This document shows, one piece after another, positions 1 to 7,143 of a stretch of 64,000 bases of DNA (position 1 is the first letter of the stretch; every line of letters starts with the position of its first letter). Made by a program: the position numbers and the translations under genes. The notes under the pieces were generated by a model. That model saw only the letters and a program-made list of their open reading frames with translations. It was not told the DNA's origin and did no database searches. The stretch lies in the NCBI GenBank assembly GCA_000438075.1, contig FR903528.1:1-64000 (forward strand). The letters are read 5' to 3'. Source of the DNA: Clostridium sp. CAG:609 (GTDB taxonomy: Bacteria > Bacillota_I > Bacilli_A > RF39 > UBA660).

Positions 1-1
1 A

Positions 2-28
2 AATTTTACAGTATTTAACTGTAAAATT
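2..28 (-). terminator. Terminator of the surface protein gene
   Basis: A perfect 11-bp inverted repeat with a 5-base loop lies just past the stop codon of the gene at 32-1156. The stem is AT-rich, so it may be a weak terminator. Confidence 0.55.
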
Positions 29-31
29 AAT

Positions 32-1156
32 TTACATACTCATGGTATAAGTTTTATTTGTTGAATCAAGTGTAATAACTATTCCGCTTACAGAAGCTGT
101 AGCCCCTCCAACAAATTTATATGTCGGATATAAATTACCACTTGTAATACTTGCTGCACTACTATAAGTAGTAATATTATTTTTATCAATTATCTTACTT
201 AATGTTGTACCATAATTATTAGCAACTTGATAAATATCAGTTCCTGTAAAAGTAGTACCCAAACTAGTTAAACTATTTGCAGTACCTTCTTCTACTCTCA
301 AATTACCTTTATAAGTAACATTATTATATGTAATATCCATATTATAAGTTCCCGGATATACTCCAGTTAAAGTAAATGCACCAGCACTGGTAGTTGTACT
401 ACTAAGTGAATTATTATGAAAACTTACTACTGCTCCATTTGCATTTGATGTACCACTTTTTACTGTGCCTCTTAAAGTATAAGCCATCTTTGCGTTAACA
501 ACTTCAGCCACAACTTCAGTATTTAAATAAAAATATGTATAACTTGCCGCAGGTATAGCTTTATCACTTAACCACATTTTTACCTTATAAGTCTTCGTAG
601 ATGTTGATGAAGATGAACTACCCACTGTATTAAATAAAATTGAATATCTATTATATCTTGAATCACTTGTATTAATTGAATAAATTGGTAAATCAGCTAC
701 ACTTATTGGTCCTGTTACTAAAGTATCTTCTTTACCAGCTCCATTATATTGATATACTGCAAGCATAACATAATCTAAAGGTGTTAATTGATCACTATCA
801 CTATAACCACTTCTTCCAGTAAAGTTTTCCATATCATATCCAATAGTTAAATTAAATGTTGAATTAAGTGTTCCGGTATTTTGAATATAAATTAAACTAG
901 CTTCATCCTGAGCCATACCCATTGCATTACTCATCGAACTCATTCCATTTCTTAAAACAGATGATGTCGAAGCACCGTAAGAAACTGACAATGTACCAGT
1001 TGTTATACTTTGATTATTTGAATTAGTTTTAACACTAAAAAACGATGCATAACTAAATCCAATCGATACCATTGTTAAACAAAACACACAAAATCCAATA
1101 ACAAAATTCTTATTTTTAATAAATTTATTAACTTTTTCCCAATTTATCTTCTTCAT
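32..1156 (-). CDS. Secreted TasA/CalY-like surface protein with a carboxypeptidase-regulatory-like domain
   Basis: A predicted exported or membrane-anchored surface protein of unknown function, 374 residues. A basic N-terminus is followed by one hydrophobic segment (about residues 18-38) ending in YASFF, then a Ser/Thr/Asn-rich beta-type region starting TTGTLSVSYG. That N-terminal pattern resembles SipW-dependent TasA/CalY-type proteins, but no sipW is in the window. Around residues 225-290 a stretch starting LRGTVKSG and containing AGAFTLTGVYPGTYNM looks like a carboxypeptidase-regulatory-like beta sandwich, common in surface adhesins. There is no LPXTG anchor. The start has a good ribosome binding site (TAGGAGAAG). 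The N-terminal layout resembles that of the glycine-rich protein at 36469-38463. The fold is supported; the role is inference. Confidence 0.6.
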   Translation of the reverse strand: MKKINWEKVNKFIKNKNFVIGFCVFCLTMVSIGFSYASFFSVKTNSNNQSITTGTLSVSYGASTSSVLRNGMSSMSNAMGMAQDEASLIYIQNTGTLNSTFNLTIGYDMENFTGRSGYSDSDQLTPLDYVMLAVYQYNGAGKEDTLVTGPISVADLPIYSINTSDSRYNRYSILFNTVGSSSSSTSTKTYKVKMWLSDKAIPAASYTYFYLNTEVVAEVVNAKMAYTLRGTVKSGTSNANGAVVSFHNNSLSSTTTSAGAFTLTGVYPGTYNMDITYNNVTYKGNLRVEEGTANSLTSLGTTFTGTDIYQVANNYGTTLSKIIDKNNITTYSSAASITSGNLYPTYKFVGGATASVSGIVITLDSTNKTYTMSM

Positions 1157-1176
1157 TTAAATCTTCTCCTAGAATT

Positions 1177-1205
1177 ATTTTAACATGTATATTTTAAAAA
1201 GTAAA
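1177..1205 (-). promoter_or_regulatory. Promoter of the surface protein gene
   Basis: On the minus strand, -35 TTTACT (1200-1205) and -10 TAAAAT (1177-1182) are separated by 17 bp, about 20 bases upstream of the start codon at 1156. Confidence 0.45.
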
Positions 1206-1222
1206 TTATTTAATAAAAAAAA

Positions 1223-1238
1223 GACGTTAATTAACGTC
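1223..1238 (-). terminator. Terminator overlapping the typA stop codon
   Basis: A perfect 16-bp palindrome (GACGTTAA/TTAACGTC) followed on the minus strand by a run of eight T. It includes the typA stop codon, so the last codons form part of the hairpin. Confidence 0.75.
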
Positions 1239-3033
1239 CTTTTCTATATCTTTCTTTTGGATCTAAGTATTTTTTTCTTAATCTTATTTCCGTCGGAGTA
1301 ATTTCAATATACTCATCATCTTCAATAAATTCTAATGCTTCTTCCAAAGTAAATTTCTTTGCTTTATTTAAAACAATAGCATCATCAGCATGAGCACTTC
1401 TTGTATTTGTAAGTTCTTTATTCTTACAAGGATTAACATCTAAGTCTCCTTCTTTATTTGCAATACCTACAATCATACCAACATAAACATCTGTTGATGG
1501 GTCCACTATCATTGTACCTCTATTACTTAAGTTATATAATGAATAACCAAAAGTTGTACCATTAACCATAGATACTAAAACACCATTTTTACGACCAACT
1601 ATAGTACCAGCATATGGACCATATGAATCAAATGAACGAACCATGATACCTTCACCCTTAGTTTCAGTAATAAATGAACCACGATAACCAATTAAACCTC
1701 TAGTTGGAACTAAATATTCGCATCTTGTATAACCTACTTCACCTGGCGTAACACTTTGCATAATACCTTTTCTTTCATTTAAAGAATTAATTACTGTTCC
1801 AGAATATTCATTTGGTACATTAACAATAACCTTTTCATATGGTTCTTCACGTTTTCCATCTACTTCTTTAAAAATAACTTCAGGTTTAGAAACAGATAAT
1901 TCATAACCTTCTCTTCTCATATTTTCAAGTAAAATAGATAAATGAAGTTCTCCACGTCCACTAACTTTAAAACCATCTGCACCCTCTAATTGCTCTACTT
2001 TTAATCCCACATTAGTTTCAAGTTCTTTTTCTAATCTTTCTTTTAAATGTCTACTTGTTAAAAATTTACCACTTTGACCAGCAAATGGAGAATTATTAAC
2101 CAAGAAATTCATTGATAAAGTTGGTTCTTCAATAACAATCTTAGGAAGTGGATCAATTACATCTTTTTCACAAATAGTATCACCAATTGATACATCACTA
2201 CATCCAGCAACAGTTACAATATCACCATAATATGCAGTATTTACTTCAACTCTTTTAATACCTTGATTAACAAATAACTTAGATACTCTAAACGATTCAA
2301 CTCTTCCATCATTAGTTGCTAAAGAAACAGTTTCACCACTCTTTATTTTACCCTTATTAATTCTACCAATACCAAGTCTTCCAATATAATCATCATATGC
2401 AAGTTGACATACTTGTAATTGTAATGGATCAGCTTCATTACCTTCAAAAACTTTAGTATTATTTATAATAGTTTCAAATAATGGAGTTAAATCCTTACCT
2501 TCATCACCCATATTATAAATAGCATAACCACTTCTAGCACTACCATAAAGAATCGGAAAATCTAATTGTTCATCAGTTGCACCCAATTCCATAAATAAGT
2601 TAAATGTCATATCAACAACTTCTTCAGCTCTTTGATCCTTCTTATCAATTTTATTAATAAAAAGAATAGGTCTTAAATTATTTTGTAATGCTTCTTTTAA
2701 AACAAATCTTGTTTGAGGCATAGGTCCTTCTGCAGAATCAACTAAAAGAATAACTGTATCAACAGTTTTAATAACTCTTTCAATTTCACTTGAAAAATCA
2801 GCATGACCTGGAGTATCAACTATATTGATTTTATAATCTTTATACTTAATAGCACAGTTCTTTGCAGTAATTGTAATACCTCTTTCTTTTTCAATATCAC
2901 CACTATCCATTACACAATCTACTAATTCTTCATTTTCTCTGAAAACGCCACTTTGTCTAAGTAGTCCATCTACTAATGTAGATTTTCCAGCATCTACGTG
3001 TGCAACAACAGCTATATTAATTATTTTATCCAT
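1231..3033 (-). CDS. typA: Ribosome-associated translational GTPase TypA/BipA
   Basis: A translational GTPase of the EF-G/LepA superfamily that binds the 70S ribosome and aids ribosome assembly and stress or cold adaptation. The 600-residue length is typical. The G1 loop is AHVDAGKSTL near residues 10-19, the G2/switch region is RGITITAKN, G3 is DTPGHADF and G4 is NKIDK. The C-terminal half carries the BipA-specific region with the diagnostic TRGLIGYRGSF stretch. It starts at ATG 3033, preceded by a GGGTG ribosome binding site, and is transcribed alone, ending in a hairpin that overlaps its stop codon. Identification is secure; a specific stress role here is inferred from the family. Confidence 0.97.
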   Translation of the reverse strand: MDKIINIAVVAHVDAGKSTLVDGLLRQSGVFRENEELVDCVMDSGDIEKERGITITAKNCAIKYKDYKINIVDTPGHADFSSEIERVIKTVDTVILLVDSAEGPMPQTRFVLKEALQNNLRPILFINKIDKKDQRAEEVVDMTFNLFMELGATDEQLDFPILYGSARSGYAIYNMGDEGKDLTPLFETIINNTKVFEGNEADPLQLQVCQLAYDDYIGRLGIGRINKGKIKSGETVSLATNDGRVESFRVSKLFVNQGIKRVEVNTAYYGDIVTVAGCSDVSIGDTICEKDVIDPLPKIVIEEPTLSMNFLVNNSPFAGQSGKFLTSRHLKERLEKELETNVGLKVEQLEGADGFKVSGRGELHLSILLENMRREGYELSVSKPEVIFKEVDGKREEPYEKVIVNVPNEYSGTVINSLNERKGIMQSVTPGEVGYTRCEYLVPTRGLIGYRGSFITETKGEGIMVRSFDSYGPYAGTIVGRKNGVLVSMVNGTTFGYSLYNLSNRGTMIVDPSTDVYVGMIVGIANKEGDLDVNPCKNKELTNTRSAHADDAIVLNKAKKFTLEEALEFIEDDEYIEITPTEIRLRKKYLDPKERYRKGR

Positions 3034-3084
3034 AAAACTTCACCCTTTTTTCGCATAAACACCACTAGATAATAATACAAAACA

Positions 3085-3118
3085 TAGAAAAAGTCAAGAG
3101 TTTTCTTGACTTTTTCTA
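3085..3118 (-). terminator. Strong hairpin terminator downstream of recA
   Basis: A perfect 15-bp inverted repeat with a 4-base loop (arms TAGAAAAAGTCAAGA and its complement), about 40 bases past the recA stop. On the minus strand its 3' arm ends in a T-rich run. It also lies just upstream of typA. Confidence 0.8.
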
Positions 3119-3156
3119 GTAGTTTCTATATTGTGTAAAATAAAAAGAAACCAAGA

Positions 3157-4200
3157 TTACTTTTCTTGAATTCTTTCTTTTTTATCTTTCTTTTTATCAA
3201 CAAAACCATAATGTTCTCTGATTTTTAATTCTATTTCATCACGTAAAGCAGGATTTTCCTTTAAATAAACTTTAACATTTTCTTTACCTTGACCAATCTT
3301 TTGACCATTATATGAATACCAAGCACCACTTTTATCAACTATAGCCAATTCGCTTCCAATATCTAGAATTTCCCCTTCTCTAGATATACCTTCACCATAC
3401 ATTATATCAACAGTTGCTGTCTTAAATGGAGGTGCCACTTTATTTTTAACAACCTTTATATTAGTTTTATTACCAACAATTTGGTCTCCTAATTTAATTT
3501 GTTCACCACGTCTTACATCAAGTCTAATTGTTGAATAAAACTTTAAAGCTCTACCACCTGGTGTAGTTTCAGGATTACCAAACATAACACCAACTTTTTC
3601 CCTTAATTGATTAATAAATATTGCTGTTGTTTTTGTTTTATTCATTGTCCCAGATAATTTTCTTAATGCTTGAGACATTAATCTTGCTTGAAGTCCTACA
3701 TGAGAATCTCCCATTTCACCATCAATCTCTGCCTGAGGAACCAATGCTGCAACTGAGTCAATAACTACAATATCAACTGCATCACTTTTAACTAAAGCAT
3801 CACAAATTTCTAAAGCTTGTTCACCAGTATCTGGTTGACTTAATAAAAGTTCATTTATGTTAACACCTAAATTTTTAGCATATACTGGATCTAACGCATG
3901 TTCTGCATCAATAAAAGCAGCTCTTCCTCCATTTTTTTGTACTTCAGCAATAGCTTGTAATGCAACAGTTGTTTTACCACTAGATTCAGGTCCAAAAATT
4001 TCAATAATTCTTCCTTTCGGATATCCTCCAACCCCTAAAGCAATATCAATAGTAAGTGAACCACTTGAAGTAACATCTACATTCATGTGTTCATTATCAC
4101 CTAACTTCATTATTGCTCCTGCTCCAAATTGTTTTTCAATATCAGCAAGAACTTGTTCTAGTGCTTTATCCTTATTTTTTTCATCTTTTATAATTTTCAT
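3157..4200 (-). CDS. recA: Recombinase RecA
   Basis: A DNA-dependent ATPase that forms filaments on single-stranded DNA, drives strand exchange and triggers LexA self-cleavage. It has 347 residues, a normal size. The Walker A motif is GPESSGKTT near residue 70, the Walker B region is VDIVVIDSVAAL, and loop L2 carries INQLREKVGVMFGNPETTPGG. The C-terminal domain is followed by a Lys/Glu-rich tail. The ATG at 4200 has the ribosome binding site TAGGAGGAAAAA. It has its own promoter and a LexA-like box upstream (separate entries), consistent with SOS control. A recX gene lies at 17646-18398, unlinked. Confidence 0.98.
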   Translation of the reverse strand: MKIIKDEKNKDKALEQVLADIEKQFGAGAIMKLGDNEHMNVDVTSSGSLTIDIALGVGGYPKGRIIEIFGPESSGKTTVALQAIAEVQKNGGRAAFIDAEHALDPVYAKNLGVNINELLLSQPDTGEQALEICDALVKSDAVDIVVIDSVAALVPQAEIDGEMGDSHVGLQARLMSQALRKLSGTMNKTKTTAIFINQLREKVGVMFGNPETTPGGRALKFYSTIRLDVRRGEQIKLGDQIVGNKTNIKVVKNKVAPPFKTATVDIMYGEGISREGEILDIGSELAIVDKSGAWYSYNGQKIGQGKENVKVYLKENPALRDEIELKIREHYGFVDKKKDKKERIQEK

Positions 4201-4230
4201 TTTTTCCTCCTAATTCCCTGATACACCTTA

Positions 4231-4259
4231 ATTGTACTCTAAATCAAGAAAAAAGTCAA
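4231..4259 (-). promoter_or_regulatory. recA promoter
   Basis: On the minus strand, TTGACT (4254-4259) and TACAAT (4231-4236) are spaced 17 bp and sit about 30 bases upstream of the recA start. Confidence 0.7.
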
Positions 4260-4269
4260 CAAAAAATTT

Positions 4270-4283
4270 CAAATACTTGTTCG
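4270..4283 (-). promoter_or_regulatory. Candidate LexA (DinR) box upstream of recA
   Basis: The minus strand reads CGAACAAGTATTTG, matching 12 of 14 positions of the Bacillus-type SOS box CGAACRNRYGTTYC, 10 bases upstream of the recA -35 hexamer. The right half-site is imperfect, so this is a candidate only. Confidence 0.45.
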
Positions 4284-4288
4284 ACGAA

Positions 4289-4639
4289 CTAATTTTTTGG
4301 TTTAAAAAATAATGAAACTAAGAACGAAGCAATTATTGCTCCAGTTATAACCCCCGATGATTTAGTTAACATATTTGTAAAAATACCTAAAAAACCTGAA
4401 TTTTTAAAACCTTCCCACGCCGCAGAATATAAGCTATTACCAAAATTAGAAATTAAAACTGTAGCACCTGCTCCAAACTTAGAAATTAAATTATCATATA
4501 TTCCCAAAAATGCAAGTATTGCTCCCATAAGGGTATAAAGACTAGTTATATGTCCTGGTGTTAATTTAGAATTATCCAAAATAACCTCAGCAATTCCACA
4601 TAAAAGACCTGCAAATAAAAATGCATTTATATAATTCAT
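4289..4639 (-). CDS. spoVAE: Stage V sporulation protein SpoVAE (SpoVAEb type), dipicolinate channel subunit
   Basis: A small hydrophobic subunit of the SpoVA channel, which moves Ca-dipicolinate across the inner membrane of the forespore and spore. The 116 residues hold about three membrane segments with the family sequence FAGLLCGIAEVILDNSKLTPGHITS near the N-terminus and GAGATVLISNFGNSLY in the middle. The start codon overlaps the spoVAD stop by one base, showing translational coupling. It is the last gene of the sporulation operon in this window. The family call rests on sequence pattern and on its position after spoVAC and spoVAD. Confidence 0.92.
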   Translation of the reverse strand: MNYINAFLFAGLLCGIAEVILDNSKLTPGHITSLYTLMGAILAFLGIYDNLISKFGAGATVLISNFGNSLYSAAWEGFKNSGFLGIFTNMLTKSSGVITGAIIASFLVSLFFKPKN

Positions 4640-5613
4640 TATAAAACCTCCAGACTTATTGCATGAGCAATACCAGGTATACTCCCCTTTTGATTAATTA
4701 TCGTCGGACTATGTAATGCACCTGTTGCAACAATTAATATTTTTTTATACTTTTTACTTAATAAAATTTTGTTAAAAAGAACAATCGGTAAACAAGCCGG
4801 ACCACTACCACCAGAATAAGTATCTTGACTATCTAAATATAACTCACACCCTGCATCTAAGCACTTCTTAAGCTTTATATTATATACTTGCATTAAATAA
4901 TCCTCTAAAATACTTTTACCAACACAACCTAAATCACCAGTTAAAACTAAATCATAATAATTATAATCTCTTTTAAGTTCATTAAAATGACTTGCAATTG
5001 TTGATGCTGCTGCTGGTGCCATTGCTGCTCCTAAATTATTTGCATCTTTTATGCCTAAATCAACTACTACACCAATTGTTGCACTTTCCACTTTTATCTT
5101 ACCCACCTTTTTTGATAACAATGTTGCAACAGCACCCGTACTTGTAAACGTTGCTGTATTAGGTCGCGGAGCACCATATTCAACCGGATATCTAAATTGT
5201 CTTTCTGCAGTTAAATTGTGAGAACTAGTTACACTAACTACTCTTTTAAAAGTTCCACTATCCACATATGTTGATGAAACTATTAAGCCTTGGACAAACC
5301 CAGCACACGCAGAATACAAACCTAAAAAAGGTATATTATACTCTTTTGCATTATAATTACTAATAGCAATTTGATTAGTTAAATCACTTCCCACTAATAA
5401 ATCAATATTACTTATATTTAAATTATTATCCTTTAAAACTTTATCAAAAACACACTTTTGCATTTTAACCTCAGCCATTTCAAAAGTTTTTTCACCCAAG
5501 TAATAATCATTCATAACTATATCAGCTTTTTTTAAATGACTTTCTTTTTCCATCGGGCCAATAATTGTTTTATAATCATTTAAATATACATTTTTAAATT
5601 TTATACTAGCCAC
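4639..5613 (-). CDS. spoVAD: Stage V sporulation protein SpoVAD
   Basis: A thiolase-fold subunit of the SpoVA complex that binds dipicolinic acid and sits at the spore inner membrane. It has 324 residues, slightly short of the about 338 in Bacillus. Family features include the early KADIVMNDYYLGEKTFEMAE region, GLYSACAGFVQGL with a cysteine at the thiolase-equivalent position, GAPRPNTATFTSTGA, and the C-terminal LYLDSQDTYSGGSGPACLP and LIVATGALHSPTI blocks. It overlaps spoVAC by 8 bases and spoVAE by 1, so the three are co-translated. Presence of spoVAC-VAD-VAE implies a dipicolinate-loaded spore or a recent sporulating ancestor. Confidence 0.96.
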   Translation of the reverse strand: MASIKFKNVYLNDYKTIIGPMEKESHLKKADIVMNDYYLGEKTFEMAEVKMQKCVFDKVLKDNNLNISNIDLLVGSDLTNQIAISNYNAKEYNIPFLGLYSACAGFVQGLIVSSTYVDSGTFKRVVSVTSSHNLTAERQFRYPVEYGAPRPNTATFTSTGAVATLLSKKVGKIKVESATIGVVVDLGIKDANNLGAAMAPAAASTIASHFNELKRDYNYYDLVLTGDLGCVGKSILEDYLMQVYNIKLKKCLDAGCELYLDSQDTYSGGSGPACLPIVLFNKILLSKKYKKILIVATGALHSPTIINQKGSIPGIAHAISLEVL

Positions 5614-6043
5614 TGATAACCACCCTCACAATCACCAACAAAAAAGCACTAATAATTCCATACAAAATAACTGAACCAGCTAGTTTAAAAAAATTTGCAC
5701 CAAGACCTGTAACTAATCCATCTTTTTTATAATCAAGTGCACTAGATGCAACACTATGAGCAAAACCACTAGTTGGAATAATTAAACCACATCTTGCTTT
5801 ACCTACCCAATTATCAAAAAATCCAAGACCTGTAAATATTGATGAAACTAAAATAATTATTAAGCTAACCCAAAGACCTGCATCAACATTATTCATTCCA
5901 AAACTCACCTTTAAAAACTCAACTAAGAATTCTGATACAAACCCAATACAACCACCAACAAAAAAAGCAACTCCAATATTTTTAAGTCTATTTTCCTTCG
6001 GAGAATGCTTTTTAACTAAAATCTTATATTCTTCTTTTTCCAT
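5606..6043 (-). CDS. spoVAC: Stage V sporulation protein SpoVAC
   Basis: An integral membrane subunit of the SpoVA channel; the Bacillus protein behaves as a mechanosensitive channel for dipicolinate. About 145 residues with four hydrophobic segments and the family blocks HSPKENRLKNIGVAFFVGG and IIPTSGFAHSVASSALDYK. The ATG at 6043 is preferred to an upstream start at 6055 because GGTGA lies about 7 bases before it. The gene follows the sigma factor directly; spoVAA and spoVAB, which precede spoVAC in Bacillus subtilis, are absent. Confidence 0.95.
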   Translation of the reverse strand: MEKEEYKILVKKHSPKENRLKNIGVAFFVGGCIGFVSEFLVEFLKVSFGMNNVDAGLWVSLIIILVSSIFTGLGFFDNWVGKARCGLIIPTSGFAHSVASSALDYKKDGLVTGLGANFFKLAGSVILYGIISAFLLVIVRVVISG

Positions 6044-6077
6044 TATATTCACCATTATTATTATGGTAAGGTTTATT

Positions 6078-6719
6078 TTACATATACATATATTGTCTTA
6101 ATTTTTTTAAGCTTTTTTGTTCATATCTTGAAACCATTACTTGAGTAATTCCCAAAAGTTTAGCAGTTTCGCTCTGAGTTAAATCTAAAAAATATCTATT
6201 TTTAATGATTGCCTGTTCAAGATTATCTAAAGTATTTATTCCATCATTAATCATTATTTTATCATCAATACTAATATCTTCATCTGCTTTGATCATCTCA
6301 TGCAAACTACGTTCATCATCTTTTTCTTCATCAATTCTAACAAAGCTTTTTGATATTTGCATTACTTGTTCTAACTTTTCCATAGGAATTTCTAAAAAAT
6401 TAGATAATTCTTTTAAAGTTGGTTCACGTAATATTTCTTGACTAAGTCTATTTTTACCAACCTCGACCATCTTAATTAATTTATTGATATCTTTATTTAA
6501 TTTAATTTCTTTATTACAACTTACTAAATACATTTCACCAAAAATATAATTGTAGGCATATGTACTAAACTTTGTAGTACCATCATTTTTATAATTTTGA
6601 TATGCTTTAATAATACCAAGAATTCCTGCCTGGTATAAATCATTTTTATCGACGCCATAAAATTGCTTTGAAATCTTCCATACCAGTGGAACACACTCAT
6701 TAATTAATCTTTCTATCAT
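6078..6719 (-). CDS. sigF: Sporulation RNA polymerase sigma factor, SigF type
   Basis: A sigma-70 family factor of 213 residues. Region 2 carries LYQAGILGIIKAYQNY and KFSTYAYNYIFGEM (about residues 28-63); region 3 is REPTLKELSNFLEI; region 4 holds a helix-turn-helix, LTQSETAKLLGITQVMVSRY (about 178-198). Its position, overlapping the spoIIAA stop by 4 bases (ATGA) and followed by spoVA genes, matches spoIIAC (sigF) of Bacillus, which directs early forespore transcription. It is shorter than Bacillus SigF (about 255 residues). SigG, which controls spoVA genes, is the alternative; with no spoIIAB here the distinction cannot be settled from sequence. GGAGG lies 8 bases before the start. Confidence 0.85.
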   Translation of the reverse strand: MIERLINECVPLVWKISKQFYGVDKNDLYQAGILGIIKAYQNYKNDGTTKFSTYAYNYIFGEMYLVSCNKEIKLNKDINKLIKMVEVGKNRLSQEILREPTLKELSNFLEIPMEKLEQVMQISKSFVRIDEEKDDERSLHEMIKADEDISIDDKIMINDGINTLDNLEQAIIKNRYFLDLTQSETAKLLGITQVMVSRYEQKSLKKLRQYMYM

Positions 6720-7036
6720 TTTAAAGCCTCCATTTCTTTATCAATTTTTGGAATTTTTAAATATCTTCGTAAAGCTTCATTATAACCACTAGAACCACAA
6801 ACCCTTATAACACCTTTATTTAATTTAATTGTGTATTTGCTATTTAATATTGCATCAATACCAGTATTATCAACACTTTCTAAATTTTCAAAATTATACA
6901 CAAGACATTTAATATTATGTTTTTTTAATACAGGATTCAAATAATTATTTATTTTATAACTATTTTTTCGATTTAAAATACCTTTTAACCTTGCAAATAA
7001 TATTCCATTTTTATACTCAAGCTCCATTTTAAACAT
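6716..7036 (-). CDS. spoIIAA: SpoIIAA-like anti-anti-sigma factor (STAS domain)
   Basis: A 106-residue STAS-domain protein. In Bacillus, unphosphorylated SpoIIAA frees SigF from the anti-sigma kinase SpoIIAB, which phosphorylates SpoIIAA on Ser58 in the block DSSG. Here the same block reads VDNTGIDAIL, with Asn57 and Thr58, so the acceptor would be threonine. The gene is first in the operon and couples to the sigma gene by an ATGA overlap; no spoIIAB lies between them. An AAGGTG site 5 bases upstream supports the start at 7036. Family call is solid. How it acts without a neighbouring anti-sigma kinase is unknown. Confidence 0.85.
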   Translation of the reverse strand: MFKMELEYKNGILFARLKGILNRKNSYKINNYLNPVLKKHNIKCLVYNFENLESVDNTGIDAILNSKYTIKLNKGVIRVCGSSGYNEALRRYLKIPKIDKEMEALK

Positions 7037-7119
7037 GTTATCACCTTACAAATATAGTTTAGATAATTTTTAAAACATTTTAAACAAGTTCGACAAAAGT
7101 AGCCAAAACATCCATCTAA

Positions 7120-7143
7120 AAAAGTGTCAAATTTGACACTTTT
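7120..7143 (-). terminator. Palindromic terminator at the end of the LCP gene
   Basis: A perfect 12+12 inverted repeat (AAAAGTGTCAAA and complement) overlapping the LCP gene stop codon. Its symmetry with T tracts on both sides could stop transcription in both directions. Confidence 0.65.

Noticed and set aside
3857..4213. Plus-strand 118-residue frame inside recA
   Set aside because: It lies wholly opposite recA and its residues mirror recA codons; no start signal.
4279..4289. Inverted repeat GTTCGACGAAC upstream of recA as an SOS box
   Set aside because: The half-sites are in the wrong order (GTTC then GAAC) for a Bacillus-type box; the overlapping CGAACAAGTATTTG fits better and is listed instead.
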